Positions 1 through 12,400 of a stretch of DNA of 64,000 bases are shown piece after piece. Both the position numbers and the translations under genes were made by a program. The DNA is from Tricholoma matsutake (taxonomy: Eukaryota; Basidiomycota; Agaricomycetes; Agaricales; Tricholomataceae), in NCBI GenBank assembly GCA_026075535.2, contig AP026542.1:3286001-3350000 (forward strand), in the 5' to 3' direction. Below the pieces are notes generated by a model. That model did no database searches and had not been told where the DNA came from. It saw only the letters and a program-made list of their open reading frames with translations. Position 1 is the first letter of the stretch; the number at the start of each line of letters is the position of its first letter.

Positions 1-1953
1 GAATTGCATTCCAGAAGTTCTGCTCTATATGACTGAACTTCTTTGTGCTTTTTCGAAGTTGGTAATATTTGAGATGCTGTAAACTGTGAAAGATGTGCTA
101 AAATAGCGGTTGCACCATCACAGTGTATTGGATGTATTGGGAAAAGGAAATTCACTGCCAACATTTTCTTGCCACCAGAAGCAAAAAATATTGTGATGCC
201 CTTTTTTGTCATCCTTGTCATTGAAAAGTGCACCTGCCAATCGAGTTGCTTTGATTCCTCCATGTGCTGTACTCTCAAATGCTTGTTCTTGTGCTGGTGT
301 GATTGTATTACTATCAGATACCATATCAGCAAGAACAGCAGCATTGTCATGGTTTGCAAGTAGAATAGGAGGTGTTTGCTTGTGTTCCTCCCACCATTTG
401 GACATTGCAAATATCCACCCTGAACACTATTCAAATCCTTGTGGCAACCACAGCCAGCCCAGACAAAGTATGTCAAATATCATTTTTCTTTATCAGACAT
501 CATTTGATAAACATCCTTTCCCAGATCAATAACAAGATCTTCAGACATTCTTGCCAGATCAGCTCGCTGTGTTTCAAGAGGCAAAGCATTCCATGTGCCA
601 GTTCCACCAAGCTTTGAAATAACCTCATGGTATTTTGCATAAAACTTTGGCACAAGTTCTTGATTACCAGAATCAAGAATCTTTTGTTCACCCAATTGCT
701 GTAAAACAGCAGACACTTTGAGCTCCTCCAGCATACAAACATCCTTCTTTTCCTTTGCACAATGATCAGTCATCATTCCAACCAGTTTGGCAAAAATATC
801 AACTGTACATAGAAGAGATCCATGTTGTTTTCCCAAGGGTGAGCGATTATATAGATCAACAATCAAATCAAGCACTAGGTTCCAATCCTTAATTGACTCT
901 TCACTAGAGCTATCAAGGGATGGAGTAATGCCCAAAAAACATGTAACATGCTGTTTTGCTCCATTGGATGATTCATAGTCACTAGCCTTCAGATTGATAT
1001 GCTGTGAATAATACTGCACATTCCAATGACTAGTACCATCTCCACTTCCTGTAGTGCTATGGCATCAGCCATTTCAAACCCAAGTTGAATTTGGCTTGCA
1101 ACATATCCTTCTATAAGAATACATGAAACAGCTCAATGACTGATGGATCCTTTTGTTGTAATCCCAGCACTTTTCAGAATGGCCGTAATCACTGTACTGA
1201 CATATTCTTTTGAACAGCCAGCTTTGACAAGTAGATGAATAAAATTCTGAGTTTCCGGAGTGTAAATACCCTTGTGTAAAAGTGAATGTGTGGATTTTTC
1301 ACGAATGGCCTGTTGACAAGCTTTCTCTTTTGCCTGGATTATAGCCTTCTGTTGAAGGGTAGTAGCACTTTCACAACACTTTCAAAAATAGGCAGCCTGA
1401 GAACGTGATTGTTTGAGATTTTTCTGTGCCAGAGCAAGCTTTCCCTTAGCTTTAGCCAGCTCTATCTGAGACCTATCCATAGTATGAAAAGTTGATCCTG
1501 TAGATTGGAGTACTTCTTTTCAAGCTGTGCCAGAGTTTCACCATATGAGGTAGCATCACAAATTATCTGCTTTTGTTCAGCAAGATGCTGTGCATTAGTC
1601 ACCTGAAGGATTATTTTACTTTCAAGAAAATCCTTGCGAGCTGCACCACACTGGCAAGCATGACATTCAACATGGAAACATTGGTAAAGCTTAGCTGATT
1701 GAGATTGTTCTACTTTTAAAGCCTCCAAAGTCTTGAAAAGTTCAGCCTCCAATAGAGACACTTGATTAGATAATGCCAGTTTGGATGCTTGCAATGTGTT
1801 GATAGTGGCCTGTGCCTTGGAAAGCTGTGCGGCAAGTTCAGCGATTCCACCATCAAGATTAGAAGTGAGATGTTGGGTTGGTAGGTCCAGTTGGGCTGTC
1901 TTGAATTCAGCTATATTCCTCCTTTGGAAAGCAATACCTGCTTTTGGTGGCAT
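1..1953 (-). pseudogene. Decayed gene of an unnamed fungal family, coiled-coil N-terminus, C-terminus off the window
   Basis: The reading starts at a Met at 1953 (MPPKAGIAFQRRN). It opens with a long Leu/Ala/Gln-rich stretch that looks like a coiled coil (about 1460-1900) and contains a Cys/His cluster HVECHACQCGAA. It resumes in other frames at 1019-480 (DHCAKEKKDVCMLEELK) and 405-118 (WWEEHKQTPPILLANHDNAA, then DKKGHHNIFCFWWQENVG) and runs to base 1 without its end. Stops and frame breaks occur near 1450, 1390, 1130, 1020 and 470. The style is that of large uncharacterised proteins repeated in mushroom genomes, but I cannot name the family or a function. The frame changes are more numerous than introns would explain, so I call it a pseudogene. 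No TIR was found around it, so it could be a host gene or cargo of an element starting outside the window. Confidence 0.55.
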
Positions 1954-3377
1954 GTTGTTGAATAATCTAGATTTGATTATTATTAGTTTAAGTGCATGCA
2001 AATATAATGTAATTTGGGTACCTTTGGTGGGAAATTGCAGAAATATGGTTATAGTAATATATCAGGTTGTCTTCTTTGCCAGATGCTACTGTATAACCAC
2101 CTGTCTTTGATCTGGTCCACAACCACCCAGACTCGAAAGAGAATGTGTATCTACAAACTTGGATATAATGGTGCTGGTATGTACAGAAATGTACTAATTC
2201 CAGGTCCACACAGTTGTCTGGAATGGGGCAATCATAGGACATGCACCCCCTTTCTCAACTTGGCACCACCCAAGTGGGTTTGCTTTGTTGAGGACTACAA
2301 AAGACTATATAGGTTTCTGTATGAATGTAACACAGCTGTTAGGGTAGGGAGAAATGAGTCTGGGGTGTTTGTCCACCATGATATATGAAATGACATGCTT
2401 GTACCATGCAGTTTCGGCATGTTGTTGCCACATATGACCATGGGAACACACCACAGTGGCTCTGCTTGATGGGTAACCCTTCCAAGGAATAGAACTCAGC
2501 ATAGAATATGCGGATTGCTTAGATGTGAGAGAGTGGTCCCAACGAAAATTTGTGCTCTATAGGTCTCTGGAAACAAAAGTTTGAAAATTTTAATTTAAAC
2601 CATTTAAATCAGCAAATTCTACCCCAAAATGGGGTGTTTCATGATGAAGAAGCACTATTTTACAAAAATGGCTTCCAGAGACGTGAAGAGCACGAAAAGT
2701 CAGTAAGGGTTGCCTCCAGGACCTTGGCTGTATGATCAGTATACAATGAGTTGTATAAGTTTGAGTTTTCAGCCTATTTGAAGGGGGTTTTTGGCTGGTG
2801 TTTGCTGAGATATGTATTTTCAAGAGCTTTTATTGAACATCTAGCATAATAGAACTATTGTACATGTATACTAAATGCTCTTGAAAGTTGCTCCGAGCCA
2901 ATGGTGCTTCTGTGCCCACTTCAAATTGCTTGGGTCACTCGTTGGAGCGTCGAATGATGCACGCACATCACATGGCATCACTGAGCACTTTTGGCAATAT
3001 GTGGGGATTGCCCACTCCCACTAAAAGTCAGTCTAGGTAGATGTTCAAAGTCAGCAGAACCTACCGACGTGCAGATTTTGAGCAAAAAAGGAAAGTTTTC
3101 CCACACAATAACACAGGTTTGGAAAAGGCTGAATGCTCTGTGACATGTTTTGGCCACATATCCCATGACCATGGGCCCAGTAATTCAAAGTTCTAGCCCT
3201 GATAGTTTGCTTTGTTTAATTAGGGGCAGAAGTCCATCTGTGTTGTTTCAATAAGTTGGTTTTCTAAGTAAAGGCTGGTTCCTATCTAATGCACATGGTT
3301 CCAATGCATGTACATAATGGTAGTTGTATGATCTCCAAGAAATGCTATACACTAGTTACACATTCTATAATTATGAA
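1954..3377. other. Stretch without a recognisable gene
   Basis: Only short open frames (under 125 codons) occur on either strand, and none resembles a known domain. It lies upstream of the decayed gene ending at 1953. A short inverted repeat (GGTCTCTGGAA near 2561, TTCCAGAGAC near 2678) is the only structure I noticed. The last 8 bases (ATTATGAA, 3370-3377) are the left TSD of the hAT-type element that follows. Confidence 0.5.
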
Positions 3378-3606
3378 TAGTGTTTGAAGGTCCAGTTCAG
3401 TCCGGTTTTTTTCCCTTTTGGGATCAAACTGCAACTACAACCAGTTGCATTACATTCAAAAACTAAATAAAACTGGACCAGACTGCACACAACTGGTTCA
3501 TTGTGGTTCAGTCCAGTCTGACAACCGGTTGTGGCCAGTTTGCATTGCAACTGGTCATCATTGACTCAAGGTCAGCCCTGCACCTCATGGTGACTTGAGG
3601 TGTGGG

Positions 3607-3930
3607 GTATTTTTGTGCAGATTATTGTGAGAAAATGAAAACTTCATGGCAACCTGAAGCACGACAGGATAACTGATGGTCCTGAGCTGTGAGTCAGGTC
3701 AGTATGACTTGTGGGTTGGCCATGTTGACCCAATCTATTTTTGTGCAGATTATCATGAGAAAATGAAAACCTGCCCTTCATGGCAACCTGAAACACGACA
3801 GGATAACTGATGGTCCTGAGCCATGAGTCAGATCAGCATGGCTCATGGGTCAGTCATGTTGACCCAATCTATTTTTGTGTGGATTGTCATGAGAAAATGA
3901 AAACCCGTGCTTCATGTTGCCATGAAGTGT
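3607..3930. repeat. Tandem repeat, about 131 bp, 2.5 units
   Basis: Units begin with a TATTTTTGTG...GAGAAAATGAAAAC block near 3607, 3738 and 3869. Each continues through GATAACTGATGGTCCTGAG and a run ending in GTTGACCCAATC, and the last unit is partial. The array is internal to the outer hAT-type element and non-coding. Confidence 0.8.
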
Positions 3931-3946
3931 GGGTTTTTCTTGTGAT

Positions 3947-5339
3947 TAGTGTTTAAAGGTCTGGTCCTATGGACCAGAAAAAAAACTGCAACCCAACTGA
4001 ACCCAACCAATTGCAACTGGACTGTTGGTTGTGGTTGCCCTCTTTCAGAGGGTGGTTGGGTTGCCGGTTGCCTCAATTTTAAAATATCTCAAAACCGGTT
4101 GCAATTGGTTGCAACCGGTCTTCTCACAGTACATATAATATTGCAGATGTATTCAAATTACAGTCAATAAAAGAATGTATACTAACATAGATACTATTAA
4201 TATTTACTATATCTAACATTATAAAACAAATGGGACATGCCCAGGGAAAAAGGACTTGTTTGGTGAGAGTTTTTATAGCCTGTGGCTGCACACGGACCCT
4301 TTGGTCATGTGTGCTGCCCGAAAAACAAAGTGACACCACTTTGCGAAATGGTTCCCATGACCACCAATGACCCACAACACCGCTTCCCCCACTCTTCTAT
4401 CCACCTACCCACAACACCCACTGCACCTACCTCAAAAACAATGCACCACAACTGAAAGGGCCCAGAGGTATGTTTGTAGTATTGTAGATTTCTTTTTCTG
4501 TACTAACCAATTTGTTTTCTTTTTTAGAATCTCACTTGTTCCCTCTTGTCAATGTATTTTGGTGGAGCCCTATGACACTGCTGCAAGCCTCTGCTCGCAG
4601 GGCGGCAATGGGTCTTGTTCTGGCCAACAACTGACAATGACACCACTGCACCACACCCAATGCCATGCCCAACACCACACCCAATGCCACGTCACATAGT
4701 GCCACCACCCTGCCTGCGAGCCACTGCTTGTAGGGGGAGATGGTGGTGCTGACTGACAATGCAATTGGGTGGGGACAACAACCAAAGGACAACGTGAATG
4801 GGGCTTGGATGAGGATGAACAATGACACGGACAGGAGGGCCAACAAATGTCAACATGAATGGATGGGGATGACAACACCAATGTGAATGGATGGGGACGA
4901 CAATGCCAACACCAACGGATGGGGATGACAATGCAAACACAAATGGATGGGGACAACAATGCAAACACAAATGCAGGGGGATGACACATGACAATGCAAA
5001 CAGGGGGGAAGGTGAATGACAATGCAAGCAGAGGTGGACGATGAACAACATGATGCCCCACCCTCAACGCCCCACTCTCGTGTGAGGTGGGGCTGTTTTT
5101 TCTTTTTCTTTTTTTTGGTCTCTTTTTTCTTTCTTCTTCTGTGAACAACCTCTCACCACTGCGAGCACCTGCTTGCAGGGTAGTTATATTAAATATACAG
5201 TAAATTTAAAGTAGAGACAAAAATCACTGGTAAAACTGGTTTTAACTGGTTTGGTTGCAGTCTACATAATTTAGGTGTCAGTTGGGACTGGTTGCCCCTC
5301 TTGGGAAAAAACCGGACTGAACCAGACCTTAAAACACTA
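3947..5339. mobile_element. Non-autonomous hAT-type element (inner copy), 1393 bp
   Basis: Ends are TAGTGTTTAAAGGTCTGG and its inverted counterpart. The 8-bp TSD CTTGTGAT is exact (3939-3946 and 5340-5347). The termini resemble the host hAT copy at 3378-5594, so one family inserted into itself. The interior holds an intron-like stretch (GTATGTTT near 4468 to TTTTTTAG near 4526) followed by G-rich sequence with the near-palindromic motif CTGCGAGC..GCTxGCAGGG near 4587, 4712 and 5158. No long ORF matches a transposase. The same kind of interior recurs at 23690-25284 and 43420-44282. Confidence 0.87.
4861..4985. repeat. 28-bp minisatellite, about 4.5 units
   Basis: Units starting GGATGGGG at 4861, 4889, 4917 and 4945 are spaced exactly 28 bp, each with a GACAA(T/C)... 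core, and decay afterwards. It lies inside the inner hAT-type element and creates open frames on the minus strand (His/Cys/Pro-rich) that I regard as artefacts. Confidence 0.75.
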
Positions 5340-5595
5340 CTTGTGATGATCCATGCAAAATGAATCCTGCACCTCAGGTCACCATGAGATGCGGCATTTC
5401 TTCAGTGATAACATGTTCGAAGTACCTACACTAGACACAATTGGTTTGAACTGGTCTTTACTGGTTCATGTTTTTCCAACACCAGGATGAACCACAACTG
5501 GTCTGCAGTTGAACTGACCAAGACCACAACCAATGGTCCAGTCTTTTGCAGTCTGGTTTTTTTGCGGTTCATAGGACTGGACCTTCAAACACTAA

Positions 5596-5796
5596 TTATG
5601 AACTAACTTTGAATATATCAAGTGGAATTGTGTCAAAGTGATATTTGTCTGGAGGCTGTGGATTTGAGCATTTGGCCAGAGGTGTGTGGGGAAAATGACC
5701 AGCAAGGGAATCAATCTCTTCCTTGTAACACGACAGTACCCCAAGATGAATGGTGGTGAGCACCTCATCTGAAGCATTTTGGTTGTCACTGTTCAC
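5596..5796 (-). CDS. Short unrecognised ORF fragment, possibly old host coding sequence
   Basis: A 66-codon minus-strand frame (MNSDNQNASDEVLTTIHLGV...) lies between the hAT-type element and the A-rich 3' tail of the LINE. It ends at the hAT insertion site, so its continuation would be upstream of 3370 before the hAT arrived. It has no domain I recognise. It could equally be chance. Confidence 0.2.
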   Translation of the reverse strand: MNSDNQNASDEVLTTIHLGVLSCYKEEIDSLAGHFPHTPLAKCSNPQPPDKYHFDTIPLDIFKVSS

Positions 5797-5822
5797 ATTG
5801 TTATTTTTTATTTTTATTTATT

Positions 5823-6221
5823 CTCCTTTGTGGCATACCATATGTGAGAGACTAAACATGTACTGTAGTGTGTCCTGTCATTCTTTCCTCCTGTCCATAG
5901 TTCCATTTGACCACTGCTTGGAGGGAGCCCAGTGGGTCCTCAAAGCGCTGTTGGTGCTGAAATAAGTGGTGCTGAGTCCATGAGTATGGTAAGGGTATTG
6001 TTGCCATATGCTGATTTCCTATCTTCCTACTCTTTCATTTCCCTCCTCTCCTAATTCTGGTAAGTCTCTGAATGTGCTATGCAGCCATCCAGTCTCAGTG
6101 ACATATTTGAAAAATGCACATAAGGCCTTTGGGGATGTAAAAAGTTTCATGATGTCGATGTTTCTGCCTCCTGTGCTATTTCAAGGGTTTGCCTGGCTGC
6201 TTGGTGGGCTGGGCAGTGAAG
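5823..6221 (-). pseudogene. LINE 3' tail, zinc-knuckle region (distal half)
   Basis: The frame reads HCPAHQAARQTLEIAQEAE and continues the tail that begins at 12847-12722 (HAPLAKHLYHIGK..ICPACQQ..ETI). Together they form a CxxC...H...C pattern typical of the C-terminus downstream of RNase H in fungal LINE polyproteins. The junction CTTCACT is the 7-bp target of the Tnp2 transposon. Confidence 0.7.
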
Positions 6222-6258
6222 CCCAGTAGGAACTCCCCCGTTTACCTAAGATTTTTGT
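6222..6258. repeat. Left TIR of the Tnp2 transposon (37 bp)
   Basis: Perfect inverted copy of 12678-12714. It starts CCCAGTAGGAACTCCC and ends GATTTTTGT. After one mismatch a further GATT also matches. Confidence 0.95.
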
Positions 6259-7546
6259 CGATTTAGATTGTTTGAGTTGTGCGTAATCGATAACAAACCA
6301 AAATGTGAACATACCATACGATTTTGTGATTATGATAGATTAGAAACAATTCACATCAATTGGATAGATGGAAATCGACAGTAATCCGCGATACTGGCAA
6401 TTACTACTGAGCTTGATAGATTTGCATCGATCATCACTAAATCGATAGAAATCGCCCAATTCTATTGGCAGCGATTACATATGATTAACACGAGCTATCT
6501 ATTTCCCTTGATTACCCTACCAATTACCCCAGCACCAAACACAAAGAAGAAGAAAAAAACACAAGTCTGTCATAGCAAAGAAAAAAAACACCATCAAAGC
6601 GAGCATTGGTCCATGAGTGAGGCGAGTCTGTGAGCGAAAAAGAGTCGTGAGTCCGTGAAGCGAGCATGAGTCCGAGAGAGAGAGCACAAGTCCATGAGCA
6701 AGTTCCGTCCGAAAGAGCACGAGTCTGTCAGCCATTCCATGAGAGTGAGGTGGTCCAAAAAATGTGGCGAGAATGAGCATTCTGTCGAAGAGGGAGTGAC
6801 TGCAGAAGGATGTGCATGAGCGTGATGCCGAGAAAGAGAAACCGAAGTCTTGATCCTGACAAAAAAACATCAAGCTAAAGAAATGAATAAGCAGACTGTC
6901 GCAATGTAAAATGGATACGTACCTTTCTTGTTCATTTTCACGTCGCGAGTCCTTCTCTAACAATGGAATGCTATAGTCAGTGCAGAATATAATCGGACGC
7001 AAACAATGCGTACCTGCAAAACAGCCACAGATTTCCATTCCTAGTCATCGTAAACACACAAAGATGAGAGGAACACTGCAGGAAAAAAGAAAAGCAGGAA
7101 CATGCACCGCTATCTGCTCTACCGATAAGCCGAGCCAGTACACCTTGAAATTGTCCTCTGTGCCGCCTTCGTGAGTCTTCAGCCAATCTTGCCGGCATAA
7201 ATTCCTAATGGCACAGTCAGCAAAACATCGAGAGAAAACAAAAGATATACTTGTCACTGATAGCGTTGGTGACAATTGCCACTTTCCGTTTTTTGGTAGT
7301 GGGACCATTGGATGATTGAGCGCCGGCTGTAGCGAGGGGCACTGCGTTGGAAGTTGAGAGAGCCCCAACTGTTGGGGGCACCGAAGCTCTGGTTTCCTGG
7401 GCAATGCTGGCCCCTGTTTGTGTTGGTGGTATGGTTTGCGAAGGGGCATCCGAGTTGGTGGGAGGTGCTCACGTTGTCATTTTGATGGGACTTATATCTG
7501 TATCGTCGTTGCTTCAACCACCATTAATAAGGGTTAGAGCAGCATC

Positions 7547-8840
7547 AGAAATGTATCACACATACCATAATGGGTCGACAATCTTCAACGTCGTAACCGG
7601 CCATGGTGATGGGGCCCGCACCTGAAAAGAAAGAAAAAAAGCGGGGCTCATTATGTAACATGGGAAAGAAAAAAAAAGCGTACCGTGATGTCCTCAAGTA
7701 CCTCAAGTGACTCCTTGTGCGAGATACCATCAGATGGATCTGGAGAGACGTCGATGTTGTCATCTGATGGATCCGGGGCTATCTTGATGAGGTCCTTATT
7801 GTCGAGAGACTCCTGCTTTGCCTTCACGACCTTGTCTGTGGCAGGAGTGAGATGGTTTCTTACCCAAGACGGGTAATTTTTCGCGATCCAATAATTGAGT
7901 TTCCAGTTGTCATCGCATAATCATAAGTAACAGAACCGGGGATCATTCAAAATCGAAGACTCAACAAAGCTGGCCGCATCACTCCAAGCTGCCGGTGCCA
8001 GGCCGTGCATATTGAGAGTTGTCCAGATGCTGTGCAGCTTTTGCCCCTGCTGCGTGATGAGGGCCTTTGATACGGGGGTGCCATCCTCCCCCTCGAGGTA
8101 TATATGCATGGTATTTGGTTCGAGCAAGTTGCCATCATCGTCGGGGGTTTCTTTTTCTGGTCGGCCATGTTTCTTCCCCTTTTTTGCATTCCTGTTTGTT
8201 CTACCTTTTCGGTCTCTCTCGTATGCGTTCCATGAGCTTCTGGTCCAGAACTTGACACTGCTGAACTTGCTCCGATCAAGCTGCGGTGGAGGTTCCTGTG
8301 TTGGAGGAAGAGGTGTCCAAGTCTGGTGGCCAGACTGGACGGTCGGAGGGAAGTTCATCGGGGCGGAAGTCAATTTGTTGTTGATCTCCCTGTTGACAGC
8401 GCTGCATAAGTTGGAAAAAAATAAGATCAGAGATGAATGTACTCCAACGTCTGCACTCGTGATTGCAAATGAATGACTTCAGACTCCAACGAGGACTTGA
8501 GACCCTCCAGTTGGATTTTCTCCTTTGCAACCCGTTGCAGATCGATTTCCATCCGCATATATGCGCGATTACTGGTAGCGGCAAGCTTGTTCTCAGTGGC
8601 CTGTCATATGATGTTGAGTCTCTCATGATGGGAGAGTGTTGACAATGGGTCCTAAGTGTGTCTCTCATATCACACATTCGCAACCAGATGGTCAGGAACA
8701 CGTACCTGTGGGGAAACAGGGCTCGATCCTGTTGACCCTGAGATCAATGGCTGGTTGCCATTGACAGGGAACGGCCAGTTGTACTGGCTCGGTTCTCGCA
8801 AGGTTGGGTCGATCATGGGGAAATTGAAGTTGCTCGACAT
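7547..8840 (-). CDS. Second gene of the Tnp2 transposon, TnpA-like DNA-binding candidate
   Basis: The start chosen is the Met at 8840 (MSSNFNFPMIDPTLREPSQ), followed by a Ser/Pro-rich exon to about 8705. A segment at about 8605-8440 (ATENKLAATSNRAYMRME..LEGLKSSLESEVIHLQ) looks like a coiled coil. A basic stretch at about 8260-8160 (WNAYERDRKGRTNRNAKKGK) could be DNA-binding or a nuclear signal. Later segments (8095-7920, WTTLNMHGLAPAAWSDAAS; 7890-7690) are acidic. Exons are joined by short introns that I did not fully resolve. CACTA elements usually carry such a second gene beside tnp2, and a role in end binding is inferred only from that. The gene could extend to about 7045. Confidence 0.5.
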
Positions 8841-8949
8841 TGGATGTGTTGGTAAGAGAAGACAAGGAGGAAACACGTTGATGTAAACAAACAAGACGCG
8901 TGTGTTCGCAGTTCGCATGCAAATAAACAAAGTCCACTTGCTACCACCA

Positions 8950-9320
8950 TGACCTCTGCCCAACACACAGACTTTCTCACGGCTGTTCGTGATGCAAACC
9001 TGGACACGCTTATTGCTAGTGGCAACCTACAGCTCCTACAAGCTTTAGAGGAACTCGCTCAGCTGCGGTAACCAGAGTTACCATTTTTTCGAATTGATTT
9101 CCTGTCACTCACAATTCTACGATTCCTCAAGTGCTCTTGAGTTCTTTTCTTCTGGCTCTACTGTCGACACCGACACACTCTTTGGACCCACCAACACTGG
9201 ACTCATTCTTGGGACATGCATCTCTCCTGCTGGCAACCATCTGGTTTATCGCGTCAACCCTCCCTCGGTTGCATCAGTAGGTTTTCAAATACAAATTCTC
9301 AATGGATTGTTGTGAAACTT
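8950..9320 (+). CDS. Small unrecognised plus-strand gene inside the Tnp2 transposon
   Basis: ATG at 8950 begins MTSAQHTDFLTAVRDANLDT..LQALEELAQLR. The reading could cross a GT-AG intron near 9068-9131 and continue into EFFSSGSTVDTDTLFGPTNT. It lies between the two minus-strand transposon genes and shares the 8840-8950 spacer with the second gene as a possible divergent promoter. I recognise no domain. It may be a third transposon gene or captured host sequence; coding status rests only on codon flow and a plausible intron. Confidence 0.3.
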
Positions 9321-9479
9321 TTTGCTTCGAGACTCGGTCAAACTCTACATATGATGACTCCTTTGAATTGGATGATACAACACTGGTTGACATAGACATC
9401 AAGAAGTAGCTTACTCTATGATTCCCATTCCTTTGTCATCCTCGTTATCAAACAAACCATCTGTATTGTACTTTGCTAG

Positions 9480-12400
9480 CGCAATGAATGGGTGTCATAA
9501 CAACGCGAACTTTCGTGTGTTGATAAGTTTTCCATCCCTTGTAACTCTGTGTTCTGGAAACATTGAAACAACTGACTTGATTGATGTGATGGGGATCACT
9601 CTGATTGCATCCAGCCCCTCCAGTGCATTGCAAAGGTAAATGGTTTGGCTTGATTGGGATAGGAGAGTCGCGTCAGGAAGGGAGAAGAGGTTGATGATGG
9701 CAAGGGGATATTTGAGGTCATCAAATCGTAGATAGAAATAGTAAGTGACATTTGCGATACACATTTTCCCATCATATTTGATCTACAGCAGTTTTGGAAG
9801 TAAATTGTTCATCGAAAAGAAAATGACTCACCTCAACACAAGATGTTCGACGAAGGGAAGCCTTGCTGTTTGAGTCGGACCAGATAGATCATGCCCATTG
9901 TCCATTGGGCAATTGAAGTCAGGCCCAATGAACAATCATGTTTGGCCACGATCCTTGGTTTGGCCATCCCTCGCATTCCCAATAGTCCATTAATGCATCA
10001 TGCTTGAGCTGCACCATGGGCCTTGTTGTGGTGTCACATCGCGGTAGAAATGCATAGCCATCTGGGAAGGCGCACGCGTAGATGGAAAGAGTACTTGCAC
10101 CATAGTTAACATCAAGCTTTGGATGCATCACCATCACAGAGTTAATTTGAGCGCGGAGCACACCACATTCTTCGAGATTCCGGAAGGGATCTTTGTCTTG
10201 GCGAATTTCTTTGCTGAGGTTTCCGATGGCAGTTTCCATGGTCCACTGTGCATAACATGCAAGTGGACCTGCATGGACAGTCTTGGGAGCAATGTGAGTC
10301 AGGAGATGGATGCTGTGATGAATGAAATGGATGCGAGATTCCATCCATTGGTAGTAAAGCGCCTCGAATTCCTGGACAAAGTCTTTGAGAACTGTATTCC
10401 CATGCCGGAGAACCTCTGGAGTAATCTTGGGATGCTGAAGTGCTTGAATACCTGCGACCAACTTGCAGTAAATTTCCCAATATTTCTGCAGAAGGATGTG
10501 TCAAAATAGAACAGGTCCAAGTCTGTAGATATACAACTGAAATTCCCAGGCTTTGTAGCCTGAATTGATTTTTTGGGCCAGATTGTGAGGTGCGCGCCCA
10601 AATGAGGAGGGAATGAATGGTCTTGCGAGGTTGATTGAGTCGCTGTGAGCCTTCCAGATTTGTTTGTTCTTGAGAATGGCCCAGTCCCAGGTGGTTTTTT
10701 TGTCTGGTTCGTAACAATTGATCGTGCCTTGTCAGAGTCCTAGAAGGAGATCAGGGTCGTTGAGAATGGAAAGGTGCATTAGGTCCATTGTAAAGATCCC
10801 CGGAACGCCAAGTGTAATCAGCCCAGAGAAAAGCATAGCCTTGCAAAGACCTGTTTCGAGTCGACACACCTTGTATGTTTTGTTGTTTTGAGATGCAAGC
10901 AAGTACCGTAGATTGTGTTCGTATCTTGCACTGGGGTTCTGTTGGAAAGCATGTAGATCACTGAAAGTAACGTCACCATGATCGCATCCTTGTATCGTGT
11001 ACTCTTGTGGTTTGGACATCACCGGGAAATAATGTGGGTCACCATCTCGACGCCGACCTTTGATTCCACAGTAGACTTGGCACCCATGTTTGCCGGAGTG
11101 CCCAACAAAACCTGACATGGCGGCAGATCCAGGGCTATCTGCTGATGTGATGATGATGATGGGAATGGATCGCCATATTTCTGATGTAGATGCGTCAAAT
11201 ATTTTGAGGCCTTCACGTTGTATAGCCGCGAGATGGTGGAGAGAGGGAATAAGGTAAGAGTCGATTTCTTGAGGTTTATTGGGACCTGGGATGAAGCATC
11301 CCGGAATGACAAAGGATTTTTTGTAGCGTAGTCCAGGGCGGAAGTTGTGGATAATCCAGATGGAGATCCAACAGTCGGAGGCTTTGTCTCGATACAGCTG
11401 TGCACAATCTATGGAAAGCTGTAATGCGATGTCATCTTTGGTGAATCGACCAGATGCCCAAGCTTGCAAGAGCTCATATGAGCATGCAGTGTCGTCATAG
11501 TACTCCATTTGGCCATCGTGTGTTTGGACGTATTCTGCGATCTTGGTGAGCCTTCTCTCGAGATAATGCATCTCTTCTGCTGTTTGAGGCGAGCTGTAGA
11601 ATGCCTGAAGTACGGGACCGATTGGAATTGTGGTAAACTGTTGCCGAGGACTTCCATCTTCATGGTAACACGGTGCTTTGCAGTATGGACACACGTCGAG
11701 ATCAGAGTACGCGCCTGGGAAAGCTGCGCAACTGGTGATACACATGTCGTGTTTTATGGGCACGACACCCGAGATTGCTTTGAGTGCTCGTTTGGCTTGA
11801 TCAAACAATAAGAAGTTGTCGCCAGGGTATGCTGCCATGTTGACTTTTCGGATGGTGTTGTAGTGATCACGAGAAGAATTTGTCGAATAGATAAACTGTC
11901 ATAGCGCCTTCACCAGGTGAGTATCAGACATGTCCAGAGTGTCGCGAGCCGATTCTGGATCCCTAAGCCGGTCAATATCCTCAGGATCCATTCCACCATC
12001 CTCGAGAGTTGCGTTTTTCAAGGCTTGTATGTTTGTCAACGTGATCTGGAGGGCAGGTAGGGATGTTCCTGTATCTTGTTCACCTTCCTTGAATTCTAAT
12101 GGATCTGGCTGGAATGAACCATGATCGGGATCGCTGGTTTCAGGCTCCTCGGGCTCAGGGTCATTGCGAGTCTCATCGGGGGGTGGTACACCTTCGTGAT
12201 CGAGATCGAATGTATCGCATGGGGAGGCACAGGCATGTTGGCCGTCGTCTACATTCTGGTTTATTGGTGCTGGGCTTGGGTCCAAGGCTGGCTAGAGAAA
12301 TTGGATCAGAATTAATGGAAATAGGATACCGATCGCATGTTGATCTACTTCAGGCGGGCTATTGTGATGTCTTGGTCATTTTCTGCCTGCTGCATCATTT

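Larger units (their letters stand above)
3378..5594. mobile_element. Non-autonomous hAT-type element (outer copy), 2217 bp
   Basis: Both ends carry the inverted sequence TAGTGTTTGAAGGTCCAGT. The 8-bp TSD ATTATGAA is exact (3370-3377 and 5595-5602), as expected for the hAT superfamily. Subterminal DNA is full of CAACTGG/CCAGTTG and ACCGG-type short repeats, typical of hAT transposase binding regions. No transposase is encoded. The body consists of a 131-bp tandem repeat and a second, related hAT-type element inserted at 3947. Confidence 0.88.

Noticed and set aside
4532..5148. Long minus-strand His/Cys/Pro/Val-rich ORFs
   Set aside because: They arise from the 28-bp minisatellite and low-complexity GGGGATGACAATG repeats inside a hAT-type element.
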